Origin: Streptomyces sporangiiformans
GTDB lineage: Bacteria; Actinomycetota; Actinomycetes; Streptomycetales; Streptomycetaceae
Direction: 5' to 3'
Assembly: GCF_005768555.2 (NCBI RefSeq)
Contig: NZ_VCHX02000110.1
Location: 1 to 47,150 of the forward strand
DNA: 47,150 nt
Every line of letters starts with the position of its first letter. The first letter of the stretch is position 1. Positions 8,294 through 16,742 of this stretch are shown here, piece by piece. Made by a program: the position numbers and the translations under genes. The notes under the pieces are model-generated. The model searched no databases. It was not told the origin of the DNA and saw nothing but the letters and a program-made list of their open reading frames with translations.

Positions 8294-9514
8294 TCACGTC
8301 ATGGGCATGAACTCGGGCAGGGTGAGGGCCGAATGGGCCGGCCGTCCCTCCGCGGAGGGCATGGCGCTGAGATCGCGCAGCATGTCGTTGCGCTGCTCCA
8401 GGCCCCGAGCGGTGGTCGGGAAGAGTGTGGCATCGCCCTCGCCGACCAGCTCCTGGTTCATGGTCACAAACTCACGGGTGTTGTGTTCGTAGGCAGCGAA
8501 GCCCGCGGCGTGGTCCCGGTCGGCCAGGGAACCGGCGAGCATGTACGCGCCGACGAGCGCGAGGCTGGAGCCCTGTCCGGTGAGGAACGAGGGCGCGTAC
8601 GCGGCGTCGCCCACCAGCGCGACCCTGCCGCTGGACCAGCGGGGCATGCGGATCTGGCTCACCCCGTCGAAGAACAGGTCGTCCGCGTCGCGCATGGCGG
8701 CAAGCATGCCCGGGACCTCCCATCCCGCGTCGGCGAAGACCGCGGCGACCAGGTCCCGTTGGGCTTCCGGGTTCCGGAACGCGTCGAACGGCGGTTCCGG
8801 GTGGGCGAAGTTCAGGAAGGCGTGCACTTCGTCGTTGTTCCCCACGGCGTAGAGTGCCGCGGCTCTGCCCGGGGTGTTCCACATCATGGTCTCGCGGGAG
8901 AGCCCGAAGGTGTTGCGCATGGTGAACACGGCGAAGCAGTAGCCGAGGTACCGGTGGAACTGCTCTTCGGGGCCGAACAGGAACTCGCGGGTACGTGAGT
9001 GCAGACCGTCCGCACCGACCACCATGTCGAACGTACGCCTGCTGCCCCCGCGGAAGGTGACGTCGACCCCGTGGCCGGACTGGTCGAGGGTGTCGATGGA
9101 GTCGTTGAACAAGAACTCCACGTCGTCACGGACCGCCGCGTGGAGAGCGCCGGTCAGATCCCCGCGCCGCACCTCCAGGTCCCGTCCCGCGACACCGCCG
9201 GTGACGGTGTGCGGGCTGACCGAGGCCACCTCGCTGCCGTCCCCGTCGAGGAAGGTCAGCCTGCGCAGGTCGATGTGCGCGTCCTGCAGTCGCGGCAGGA
9301 TTCCCATCCTCCGGACGACCTCGAGTGCGGTGCCACGCACGTCGATGGGGTAACCACCGTCACGAAGTGTGCCCGCCTTCTCGACCACCGTGACCGCGAA
9401 TCCGTAGCGGTTCAGCCAGAACGCGAGGGCGGGCCCCGCGACGCTGGCCCCCGATATCAGGACCTTGCGCCTGGGCGTGGAACGGATATCCCTCAACTGA
9501 TCGGTGCGGGTCAT
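8294..9514 (-). CDS. FAD-dependent monooxygenase (TetX/aromatic hydroxylase type)
   Basis: The 406-residue protein is a class A flavin monooxygenase. The N-terminal dinucleotide-binding strand reads KVLISGASVAGPALAFWL at about residues 17-34, with a modified glycine motif, and VTVVEKA supplies the acidic end of the second strand. The mid-protein VVGADGLHSRTR motif and the C-terminal ALVGDAAYAPSFLTGQGSS motif bind FAD and its ribityl chain. Such enzymes hydroxylate aromatic compounds and some inactivate tetracyclines or rifamycins; the substrate is not readable. Its ATG overlaps the stop of the MFS gene upstream (ATGA, 9511-9514), so both are co-translated. The divergent TetR gene probably controls the pair. 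Confidence 0.88.
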   Translation of the reverse strand: MTRTDQLRDIRSTPRRKVLISGASVAGPALAFWLNRYGFAVTVVEKAGTLRDGGYPIDVRGTALEVVRRMGILPRLQDAHIDLRRLTFLDGDGSEVASVSPHTVTGGVAGRDLEVRRGDLTGALHAAVRDDVEFLFNDSIDTLDQSGHGVDVTFRGGSRRTFDMVVGADGLHSRTREFLFGPEEQFHRYLGYCFAVFTMRNTFGLSRETMMWNTPGRAAALYAVGNNDEVHAFLNFAHPEPPFDAFRNPEAQRDLVAAVFADAGWEVPGMLAAMRDADDLFFDGVSQIRMPRWSSGRVALVGDAAYAPSFLTGQGSSLALVGAYMLAGSLADRDHAAGFAAYEHNTREFVTMNQELVGEGDATLFPTTARGLEQRNDMLRDLSAMPSAEGRPAHSALTLPEFMPMT

Positions 9515-10914
9515 GCCTTGGCTCCTTTGCTCATGGTACGGACGACAGGCAGGGCCAGCACCGCGATGACGCCGGCGATGAGGAAGCCCGTGACGAAGGC
9601 CGATTCGGCCGGGACATCCGACCCAGAAGGGGTCCCTGAGGTGAGGAGCACGCCACCGAGCATCCCGCCCATGGCGGAGCCCAACACGCGAGTCACCAGG
9701 ATCAGGCTGGTGGCGATGCCGGTGTCACTTTCATCGACGGAAGACGCGATGCTGGTCACCATGGCGGTAACGCACAGGCCGTTGGCAAGCGCGATCAGCG
9801 CCTTGCCGACGACGATGTGCCAGACCTCGGTGTGTGCGACTGACAGGGCGAGCAGGGCGGTGGCCATGATGACGACCGCGGCAGCGACCACGGCACGCGG
9901 GCCGAAACGCTGCTCCCCGAACCCACCGGCCGGCCCGGCCAGCGTCGCGACCACGGCGCCGGGCAGGAGGATGAAGCCGATCTCGGTGGCGCCGGCCCCG
10001 AAACCGTACCCGTCGCCGGACACGTCGAGCAGCTGCGGAACGAGAAAGACCCCCGTCGCGGTGCCGAGGCAGATCACGAACGTCAGCACACACGACTTCC
10101 AGATCACAGGCCGTGCCAGCATGCGCAGATCGATCATCGGCGCGGCCGCACGACGCTCAACGGCTACCCATCCGGTCACGAAGGCGGCCAGAACCACGAT
10201 GAGCGCGCCGAGCACGAGAGGCTGCGAGCCGGCGTCGGGCGCCACCGCGAGCGCGAGCATGAGCGTGACCAGTATCCCGCTCAAGAGAAGCATGCCGGGC
10301 CAGTCGATCCCGGCATCGTCCGAGCGGCCCGGCGGATCAGACGGCATCAGCCTGTTCACCAGCAGGGTGAACCCAATGACCGCGAACGTCGGCACCGCGA
10401 ACATCCAGTGTCGGGAGAGCGCTTCCGCCACGGGCCCGGCCGCCAGCAGCCCCACCATCGAGCCCCCCACGAACATCCCGCTGACCAGCCCGATGGCCAC
10501 CTTCGACTCTCCCGCGGGGAGGTGTTTGCGCACCACGATGAACGACAGGGGCAGTGCGCCTATCATCGCCCCCTGCAGTATCTGACCGAGCAGCAGCACC
10601 GGCAGGTTGGGCGCCAGCGCTGACACCAGGCCACCGACCGAGACCACCGCCATCAGCCGGATCAGGACTCGTTTTCCGCCGTAGCGGTCGCCGAGCTTGC
10701 CTGCGAGCGGAGTGACGAGCGCGCCGGTGATGGCGAGCACGATGTTGAGCAGCGCCCCTGTGGATGGACTGATATCCAGCTCGCGTTGCAGGAGCGGGAG
10801 CGTCGGCGCCACCACCGATTCCAGGGCACCGGTGGAGATTGCCAGTAAGCCGAGAGCCCAGACAGCGGCTTTCCCCATGCGGACCGGGGGAGCCAGGGTT
10901 GTGGTCGTGGTCAT
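9511..10914 (-). CDS. MFS drug exporter
   Basis: The 467-residue protein has some 12 to 14 hydrophobic segments and the MFS motif-A loop GKLGDRYGGKRV after the second one. It resembles proton-driven multidrug exporters of the DHA family. The ATG at 10914 is chosen because AAAGGA sits about 7 bases upstream; a second ATG at 10932 is possible, and longer forms lack ribosome sites. It forms a two-gene unit with the FAD monooxygenase, overlapping by four bases, and lies divergent to a TetR regulator. This suggests export plus chemical modification of one compound class. The exported compound is unknown. Confidence 0.88.
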   Translation of the reverse strand: MTTTTTLAPPVRMGKAAVWALGLLAISTGALESVVAPTLPLLQRELDISPSTGALLNIVLAITGALVTPLAGKLGDRYGGKRVLIRLMAVVSVGGLVSALAPNLPVLLLGQILQGAMIGALPLSFIVVRKHLPAGESKVAIGLVSGMFVGGSMVGLLAAGPVAEALSRHWMFAVPTFAVIGFTLLVNRLMPSDPPGRSDDAGIDWPGMLLLSGILVTLMLALAVAPDAGSQPLVLGALIVVLAAFVTGWVAVERRAAAPMIDLRMLARPVIWKSCVLTFVICLGTATGVFLVPQLLDVSGDGYGFGAGATEIGFILLPGAVVATLAGPAGGFGEQRFGPRAVVAAAVVIMATALLALSVAHTEVWHIVVGKALIALANGLCVTAMVTSIASSVDESDTGIATSLILVTRVLGSAMGGMLGGVLLTSGTPSGSDVPAESAFVTGFLIAGVIAVLALPVVRTMSKGAKA

Positions 10915-11096
10915 GAACGTCCTTTCCGTCATTGCCGGGCGAGTAAGGGGTCGGCCGTACGCGTTGCGCTGCCGCCTGCCGGGCCCGGCGCGGACACAGC
11001 GGCCATTCATGCGGGCGCAGTTACCCGAGGTGACGCGTGCACGGCTCCGCCGGGCGGAGCGGGTGTACGAGTGCGGCACGCGTCATGAGCCGAGAT

Positions 11097-11130
11097 TACA
11101 CTACACCGTGCAGTGTAGGACGGTTAAGAT
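11097..11130 (+). promoter_or_regulatory. TetR operator and leaderless promoter between the exporter and its regulator
   Basis: TACACTACAC (11097-11106), one base, then GTGCAGTGTA (11108-11117) form a 21-base near-perfect palindrome with one mismatched pair. TAAGAT at 11125-11130 fits a -10 box six bases before the ATG at 11137, implying a leaderless tetR transcript. The palindrome also lies upstream of the divergent MFS gene. Control of both genes by the TetR protein is inferred from position and symmetry. Confidence 0.75.
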
Positions 11131-11136
11131 GTGCCC

Positions 11137-11769
11137 ATGCCGACCACGAAGACACTGCGCGAGGGGTCCACGCGGAAGCGGGCCGCCATCCTCTCGGCGG
11201 CCCGGGAACTGTTCCTCGCCGACGGCTTCGACCGGTCCAGCGTCGACGCGGTCGCCGCCCGGGCCGAGGTGTCCAAGCGGACGGTCTACGACTACTTCGG
11301 CGACAAGCAGACGCTGCTGCAAGCAGTCGTCGACTCCGTCGGCCAGTCACTGATCACCACGATCCGGCGCACCCTCGACGACACCCTCACCGACTCCACC
11401 GAGGCCGCCGACCTCGAGGACGCCCTGGTCACGTTCTCGATGTGCATCGCGACCGACATGCTCGGCTCGGCGGAGTACGCAACGCTGCAACGACTGGTCC
11501 GGGCGGAATCCGGCAACCTGCCGCACCGGGGCTACAACTCCATGGCCGACACCCCCGACGAGGCACTTGCCGAGCGGTTCGCCGCCTTCGCCGCGGCCGG
11601 GCTGCTCGACGTCCCCGACCCCCGACTCGCGGCCGACCAGTTCATCGCGCTGACCTTCGGCGTCGCGCTGGACAGGCTCGGTTCCGCGAATGCCGCGGAG
11701 GACACCCGCGTCCGGCCACTCGTCGTCGAGGGAGTGCGGACCTTTCTCCGGGCATACCGAACCACGTAG
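11137..11769 (+). CDS. TetR-family transcriptional repressor
   Basis: The 210-residue protein has the TetR helix-turn-helix within its first 65 residues, with VDAVAARAEVSKRTVYDYFG as the recognition unit. The rest is a helical ligand-binding domain. It probably senses the compound handled by the divergent MFS exporter and monooxygenase and releases the palindrome at 11097-11117. An in-frame GTG at 11131 is also possible, but the ATG at 11137 lies exactly where a leaderless transcript from TAAGAT would begin. No ribosome site precedes either codon. Confidence 0.88.
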   Translation: MPTTKTLREGSTRKRAAILSAARELFLADGFDRSSVDAVAARAEVSKRTVYDYFGDKQTLLQAVVDSVGQSLITTIRRTLDDTLTDSTEAADLEDALVTFSMCIATDMLGSAEYATLQRLVRAESGNLPHRGYNSMADTPDEALAERFAAFAAAGLLDVPDPRLAADQFIALTFGVALDRLGSANAAEDTRVRPLVVEGVRTFLRAYRTT

Positions 11770-11820
11770 GGCTGGGCTGGGGCCGCACGAAAGAACAGTG
11801 CGCCGTCAGCCCACGTCTCC

Positions 11821-12363
11821 TCACTCGGTACGAAGGCGTCCCGGAGGCGGTTCGTCGAACAGGCCGAGTTCATCACTGCTCGGGGCCTCGAAGAGCTCTG
11901 CGTACTCCTCAAGCATCGCGCGGGTGATCGGGACTGTCCCCCACTCACCCTCCCCGTTGCGTGCTTCGAGGCGGCGGCACAATTCATCAATCGACGCCGC
12001 AAGGTAGTGCAGTTCGACGGGAACGCCGAGTGCGCGCGCCCCGAGGCGCTTCTCATCCCGCTCAGAGCGTGCCCAGAAGCCGAACTCCAGGATCACGCTC
12101 TGTCCGCGCGTCAACAGTTCCTCGGCGTGCTGGGAAAACCGCCTCTCAAGCCGGTCGCGCGTTTGCTCATCAAACAAGTCGATGCCGAGGTCCGCCATCC
12201 ATTCGTCCGGGCACAGGCGCACAGCCGGAACCTCCTTCGCCAGGCGCTTGGCCAGCGTTGTCTTCCCGGAACCAGGAAGTCCGCACAGCAAGATCAGCCT
12301 CGGCTCGCGTCCCGCGTCCACCAGGTCCCTCCACAGCGCCTCAGGATCATCACTGCCGCACAT
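11821..12363 (-). CDS. P-loop kinase/zeta-toxin-like ATP-binding protein
   Basis: The protein of about 180 residues starts with a Walker A motif, GLPGSGKTT at residues 28-36, followed by an acidic Asp in LCPDEWM and a downstream lid rich in arginine. This is the layout of small P-loop kinases such as zeta toxins and chloramphenicol phosphotransferase-like proteins. No antitoxin gene is next to it, so a free toxin is unlikely; a small-molecule kinase is a better guess. The frame stays open to 12993, but that part lies antisense to the glyoxalase gene and is rejected. The start is uncertain: the ATG at 12363 lacks a clear ribosome site, and in-frame GTG codons exist just upstream. Confidence 0.75.
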   Translation of the reverse strand: MCGSDDPEALWRDLVDAGREPRLILLCGLPGSGKTTLAKRLAKEVPAVRLCPDEWMADLGIDLFDEQTRDRLERRFSQHAEELLTRGQSVILEFGFWARSERDEKRLGARALGVPVELHYLAASIDELCRRLEARNGEGEWGTVPITRAMLEEYAELFEAPSSDELGLFDEPPPGRLRTE

Positions 12364-12447
12364 GCTGACGCGGCCGAGCCACACCACAGAACTGGGTTTC
12401 AGTGACACGGACACGATGGGGTCGTCGCTGTCCGCCAGAATCGGCGC

Positions 12448-12816
12448 ATGCTGCGAATCGGATCCGTCGTGCTGGGCGTCTCGGATGTGCCACGCGCGGC
12501 CGCGTTCTGGATGGAGGCCCTGGGATACGTCCCGCGCGAGGAGATGGAAGACGACTGGGTGGTGCTCGTGCCGGCGGAAGGGGCCGGAGTCCAGCTGTCG
12601 CTCGGCCTGAGTGAGACGCCGGCCCAGGAGCATCCGCGGATCCATCTGGACCTGTACGCCGGGGACGCGGCCGACCAGGCCGCTGAGGTCGAGCGGCTGG
12701 TGTCCCTGGGTGCTCAGCGCGTCGACTGGGACCTTTATCCGGACGACGCCGACTTCGTCGTGCTCGCCGATCCCGAGGGCAACCGCTTCTGTGTCATCGA
12801 CACGAGCCACGGCTGA
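12448..12816 (+). CDS. VOC/glyoxalase-fold protein
   Basis: This 122-residue protein has the vicinal-oxygen-chelate fold: an opening IGSVVLGVSDVPRAAAFW strand-helix, a central HLDLY with the second metal-type histidine position, and a closing FVVLADPEGNRFCVID. Proteins of this size are common in Streptomyces as single-domain glyoxalase/bleomycin-resistance-like proteins; the substrate cannot be inferred. It is divergent from the P-loop kinase, with a short gap between them. There is no convincing ribosome site before the ATG. Confidence 0.82.
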   Translation: MLRIGSVVLGVSDVPRAAAFWMEALGYVPREEMEDDWVVLVPAEGAGVQLSLGLSETPAQEHPRIHLDLYAGDAADQAAEVERLVSLGAQRVDWDLYPDDADFVVLADPEGNRFCVIDTSHG

Positions 12817-12934
12817 CGGACGACCGGCAAGGTGTCGGCACGGTGCCGAGGTCGCGGTGGAGCTGGTCGGTGGCGGGTCGACCCGAGTTGGGCCGGCAGT
12901 CCCTGCCTCCGGCCCCACACGTATCCCGGCGTGC

Positions 12935-14353
12935 TCAGGAGGACCACGCCGCGAGGAGTTCCGCCGGGCCGTACGCAGCGTCGAGCCCCGCACAGTCGGT
13001 CCCGCTGCGCGACACAGCGATCACAGGCACAGGATCAGGCGTGAGCGCGGCGCGGTGTCGGTGCAGCGCCGCGAGATCGTGCCGGTCGAACGGGGAGTTC
13101 TCCAGCCACTTCACCGAGCCGACGAACAACAACTCCTTGGCGATCGGCGCGCGGTCCGCTCCCACGACGTCGATCTCCACATCGTTGGTACGGGTCCAGT
13201 AACCGCCGATAGCGGGGGCGGCCGGGAGGTTCGCGTCGGGCAGCAGCCGTGCCAGCGCCTCGCGCACCAGAGGTTCAATGGCCCTGCCACGCCAACTGGT
13301 CCAGTTTTCGCGGATGCGCCGCAGCGTCAGGTCACCCCGGCCTCGCTCGATCTCCTCCATCGCCGGACCCAGGAGCTTCAGCCAGAAGCGGAGGTAGGGA
13401 TCCGCGACCCGGTAGCGACGATCCTTCGAAGGCCGCGTGGACACGGGAAGCTCCGCCGCGATCACCCGCTTGTCCGCAAGGATCCCCAGCGACCGCTGTA
13501 GCGGGGTCGCGCCGATCCCGCCCGCGGCGCGGGCAATATTGGAGAACGTCCGCTCACCGCCGCCGATCGCCGAAAGGACGGTGCGGGCTTGGACCTGCTG
13601 GGGGAACTCCGCAGCGAGGGAGCGCTCCGCCGACACCAGCAAGGCCGAGACCGGATCGCTGAGTGCCGCCTGCAGGAACTCCCACATCCCGGCGCCGTGC
13701 GTCCACTCCGCGCAGATCAGAGGCAGTCCACCGGTGATCAAGGCCGCATCGAAGGCCGAGGCGGGATCGAGGCCGAGCATCTCGCCCACCTCCGCCGGGT
13801 TGAGCGGACCCAGCACCATCTCCCGTCCGCGCTGGTGGAACGGGCGTCCATAGCTGTTCAGCGCCTCCATCATCGACAGGTCGGAGCCGATGAGAACCAG
13901 CAGAACCGGCTTCGTCTCCAGCACTCGGTCCCAGGCCCGCTGAAGCATGCCCTCGAAGGCGCCCTCCGCATCCATCAAATAGGGCACCTCGTCCATGACC
14001 ACCACGCTCGCCCGGTCGTGCGGCAGCGCCGCCGCCAGTACATCGAAGGCGGCATCCCAACTCGCCGGGCGGGCCGCGGACAGCAGATTCGCCAGCGGAA
14101 GGCTGGATGACCGCGCATCCTGGCTGAGCCGATCCAGGTCCGCCCCCGGCGACGCCCCCGTGGCGGCGTAGAAGAGAAACGGCGCTCCGGACCTCTCGGC
14201 GAACCGCTCCACCAACCGCGACTTACCCACCCGGCGGCGCCCTCGGAGCATCACGCACCGCCCGGGCCGCTCCCCACCGATCCCGGCCGTCACCTTGCCC
14301 AGCTCGCGATCCAGCGTCTCGAGCTCGTGCCGCCTGCCCACGAAATCTGCCAC
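12935..14353 (-). CDS. AAA ATPase of the DUF234 (archaeal-type) family
   Basis: The 472-residue protein has a Walker A motif GRRRVGKS at residues 38-45, a Walker B SVVVMDEVPYLMD, and a C-terminal part with KDRRYRVADPYLRFW and EIDVVGADRAPIAKELLFVGSVKW. The last looks like a PD-(D/E)XK nuclease-like element (D..V and E.K pattern). This is the layout of the archaeal ATPase/DUF234 family, found scattered in archaea and bacteria and often on mobile DNA. Its cellular role is not established. It is monocistronic on the minus strand, and its promoter region carries three CTAACAT copies. The ATG at 14353 is the natural start of the family (MADFVGRRHELETLD). Confidence 0.82.
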   Translation of the reverse strand: MADFVGRRHELETLDRELGKVTAGIGGERPGRCVMLRGRRRVGKSRLVERFAERSGAPFLFYAATGASPGADLDRLSQDARSSSLPLANLLSAARPASWDAAFDVLAAALPHDRASVVVMDEVPYLMDAEGAFEGMLQRAWDRVLETKPVLLVLIGSDLSMMEALNSYGRPFHQRGREMVLGPLNPAEVGEMLGLDPASAFDAALITGGLPLICAEWTHGAGMWEFLQAALSDPVSALLVSAERSLAAEFPQQVQARTVLSAIGGGERTFSNIARAAGGIGATPLQRSLGILADKRVIAAELPVSTRPSKDRRYRVADPYLRFWLKLLGPAMEEIERGRGDLTLRRIRENWTSWRGRAIEPLVREALARLLPDANLPAAPAIGGYWTRTNDVEIDVVGADRAPIAKELLFVGSVKWLENSPFDRHDLAALHRHRAALTPDPVPVIAVSRSGTDCAGLDAAYGPAELLAAWSS

Positions 14354-14394
14354 GTCCGCCGCCTTCCAGAGCGGTATTCACCACTCTTGAGGAT

Positions 14395-14427
14395 GCTAAC
14401 ATAGCAGTTACTAACATTGATGTTAGC
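14395..14427 (-). promoter_or_regulatory. CTAACAT operator repeats upstream of the DUF234 ATPase
   Basis: CTAACAT occurs at 14396-14402 and 14411-14417, and its inverse ATGTTAG at 14420-14426. The last two form a palindrome with a two-base centre. The patch is strikingly AT-rich and lies 42-74 bases before the ATPase start. It probably contains the promoter and a regulator site; the regulator is unknown. Confidence 0.55.
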
Positions 14428-14499
14428 GACAGGGTGGAACGAGGATCCTGCGTCCTCGGGTCAGCCCTGGGTCCTGCGGTCCGGGCTGTCGAGCCGCTG

Positions 14500-14693
14500 T
14501 GGAGCAGGCCTGGACAGGCGGCGAAGAGTTCCCGTAGCGCGACAGTCGCCGCATCGACGACTGTTGTCGGCGCGCCGTCGAGGAGGGCGGCGTGAGCGGC
14601 CGAATTGACGAGGACGGACTGCTCGGCCGGCGCGACGCCGTCAGGTGTCAGCCGGATCCAGGCACTGCGGGCGTCGTCCGGGTCGCTGCGCGA
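14500..14693 (-). pseudogene. MarR-family regulator remnant
   Basis: The minus-strand frame encodes SDPDDARSAWIRLTPDGVA followed by AEQSVLVNSAAHAALLDG and further helix. DPDDAR..WIRLTPDG is the wing and following strand of MarR-family regulators. The helix-turn-helix that should precede it is missing, no start codon fits, and the frame then runs into the ATPase promoter. It is the C-terminal debris of a lost regulator. Confidence 0.6.
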
Positions 14694-14703
14694 GCACGGA
14701 GCC

Positions 14704-14859
14704 GCCCCCGACCAGGCTCCCGGGCTCGCGACCCTCATCGTGGCAGCTGTCGAAGGCGCCATCGCCATGTGCCGCGCCAAGCGCAGCATGAAGCCCCTGG
14801 ACCAGGTCGCGCAGCAGCTCGAAGCCCTGATCGCCGGCGCGCTCGACCGGCCGGCGTGA
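14704..14859 (+). pseudogene. TetR-family regulator C-terminal remnant
   Basis: On the plus strand the frame reads APGLATLIVAAVEGAIAMCR and then KRSMKPLDQVAQQLEALIAGAL before a TGA at 14857-14859. This matches the last helices of TetR regulators of the 'LEGAL.M.RA.RS..PLD.VA..L..L' type. The DNA-binding part is missing; upstream sequence in the frame is antisense to the MarR remnant. Two truncated regulators back to back suggest past recombination here. Confidence 0.6.
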
Positions 14860-14936
14860 CAGGCGCTGCGGCCTGAGGATCCGGGACTCCTGCCCGGACA
14901 GACCCTGGAGCGGTGTTCTCAGAGGTGAGGACCAGG

Positions 14937-16742
14937 TCATCGGCGCACGCTGTGCAGACTCAACGGCGGCAGGAGCAATGGCCTTCCAGCGTCTTGACTG
15001 ATCGCGAGTCTGCCCAAGTCCTGCCCGGCGGTGTACTTGCTGTCCGGAAGTCGTTGGAGGTAGCCCTGGCGGATCAGCATCGACAGGGCTGCTGCCTCGG
15101 CCCTGCCGAACGTCCTCAGGGAGCGGGCGATCTCTGTCCCGGACACCACCCCATGCGGTGCCTGCGTGACAACTTCCAGGATCTTCAGAGCTTCCCGGGT
15201 TGCGTGATGGGTTTGCGTGCCCAGCTTGCCCACGCTCTCGGCGGACTGGTCCTCGGACTGTCGAGTGCATCCGGAGTCGGTGTGAAGCCCGTCGTGCATG
15301 GCGCTGCTGAGTGCGGATCCCGCGGCGAGCGCGGCACCCGCACCCACCAGGCCGCGTCGGTTGAGCATGAGGTCCATTCCCTTGAACTCGGTGAGGACCG
15401 CAGCAGTACGCTCGGGCGCCCACGGCACTCCGTCGGGATGATCCACACTCCCGCCGCCCTGCCGAATCCCCACACGCCCATGCCGGACCATACCGAGATC
15501 CTCAATGGTCACGACACGGCCGAGACGCTCGGTGAACAGCGCCGCCAGCACCCGCGGCACCGGATCGCGCGGGATCTCTCCCCTCTCGATCCAACGCCGC
15601 ACCCGCGAGGTGTCGGTCGCCGGCTGCGAGTGCCCCATAGCGGCCGCCTGCCGGTTCACCAGTCTGGCGAGCTCGCCCTTGGACCAGCCGGCCAGGCGGA
15701 ACAGGTCTTGCAGGCGGGTGTTGGGAGTGAAGCGCTGCTGACGGGGAGGCCCGCCGGACAACTCCAACCGAACAACACGGCCCAGCTTTCGCTTCATATG
15801 GAGGGAGACCCGTTCCCTGCCATCCGATACGGCGTCGAAATCGAAATCGCTCGGTGCCGTGAAAACGATGACGTCGCGGGTAATACTGCGCGCGCTGAAG
15901 GGCATTCCGAGTCGTCTCGTAGCGCTCAACCACGCCTGCCTCGTCCTCCGAACGCTCACCCACCTGCCGAGAACCGTCCCGGAGCTGCTGGTCAGCCGGC
16001 GCCGCCAGGCCCACCAGAGGACGCCGCACGCAGCCAAGAGCGACAGCCAAGCGACCTCTGGCCAACGCTCGTACAGCACAACCAGCATGGCCCGTCCCTC
16101 ATGCCACCACCGAGTAGGCAATGTGCCAGCCTTCTCACCGGGTTCCCTCGCCGGATCCGTGCGTTGCAGCCGACCGCCGATGAAACGGCCCGCGACACAC
16201 ACGATGGCGGCAACCACAGCAGTGACAAGGCTCGCGCGCAGCAGAACCATGCCGCGGGAGACGTGAGTGGCGACCGTGCCCGGGGCTTTGTCCATGAGGG
16301 TTGCAGTCTCGTCCTGGGTACAGTCCAGCGCTTTCGTCGCCCATACCGCGGTGCGCTGCGGGAGAGACAGACCGGCCAGGGCCTGCTCGACGGCACAACG
16401 GTTGGCAATCAGTGCGGCAAAGTCCGCGGTCTGTACTGGGTCGAAACGCAGAGGATCAGCCGCACGACGGGCCTCCATTCGACTGTGATCAGCCTGCTGG
16501 CGGGCCCGATTGGCCACCTCGGTGCGGATCACCACACGTAGGTAGCCGATCGGATTCTTGATGGCTGCCGGATTACGCAAGGCCTTGGCAAAGGCGTTCT
16601 GCACGATGTCCTCGGCCGAGACAACCGACTCCGGCACGCCGCGAGCAAGGAGCGCATGCTGAGCGGTCGCCGTCAGACTGACCCGGTACTTCGCGTACAG
16701 AGCGCCCAAAGCCTCGGCGGTCACCGCCTCCCGCTCAGCCAT
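14937..16742 (-). CDS. chimeric ECF sigma factor with membrane segments and NsdA/ORF1590-like DNA-binding region
   Basis: The 601-residue protein joins modules that are normally separate. Residues about 12-82 look like sigma region 2 (AEDIVQNAFAKALRNP, IGYLRVVIRTEVANRAR) and 118-170 like sigma region 4 (ALAGLSLPQRTAVWATKAL, then TQDETATLMDKAPGTVATHV). Hydrophobic segments follow at about 172-189 and 228-246. Residues about 340-482 are close to the N-terminus of the NsdA/ORF1590 sporulation-associated regulators of Streptomyces (AGWSKGELARLVNRQAAAMG, TDTSRVRRWIERGEIPRDPV, DLMLNRRGLVGAGAALAAGS). The TPR part those proteins carry is absent; instead residues 512-582 look like a winged helix. The ATG at 16742 has GAGGA 5 bases upstream and overlaps the 60-residue gene by 8 bases. 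It may be a working fusion or a decaying one: the HTH carries a Pro (HSQPATD) where I recall Leu. Confidence 0.65.
   Translation of the reverse strand: MAEREAVTAEALGALYAKYRVSLTATAQHALLARGVPESVVSAEDIVQNAFAKALRNPAAIKNPIGYLRVVIRTEVANRARQQADHSRMEARRAADPLRFDPVQTADFAALIANRCAVEQALAGLSLPQRTAVWATKALDCTQDETATLMDKAPGTVATHVSRGMVLLRASLVTAVVAAIVCVAGRFIGGRLQRTDPAREPGEKAGTLPTRWWHEGRAMLVVLYERWPEVAWLSLLAACGVLWWAWRRRLTSSSGTVLGRWVSVRRTRQAWLSATRRLGMPFSARSITRDVIVFTAPSDFDFDAVSDGRERVSLHMKRKLGRVVRLELSGGPPRQQRFTPNTRLQDLFRLAGWSKGELARLVNRQAAAMGHSQPATDTSRVRRWIERGEIPRDPVPRVLAALFTERLGRVVTIEDLGMVRHGRVGIRQGGGSVDHPDGVPWAPERTAAVLTEFKGMDLMLNRRGLVGAGAALAAGSALSSAMHDGLHTDSGCTRQSEDQSAESVGKLGTQTHHATREALKILEVVTQAPHGVVSGTEIARSLRTFGRAEAAALSMLIRQGYLQRLPDSKYTAGQDLGRLAISQDAGRPLLLPPLSLHSVRR

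Noticed and set aside
11821..12363. Toxin-antitoxin system based on the zeta-like P-loop protein
   Set aside because: No small antitoxin gene overlaps or adjoins it; a solitary kinase is more likely.
12364..12993. N-terminal extension of the P-loop kinase frame
   Set aside because: It is antisense to the glyoxalase gene; the kinase motifs begin after residue 20 of the shorter form.
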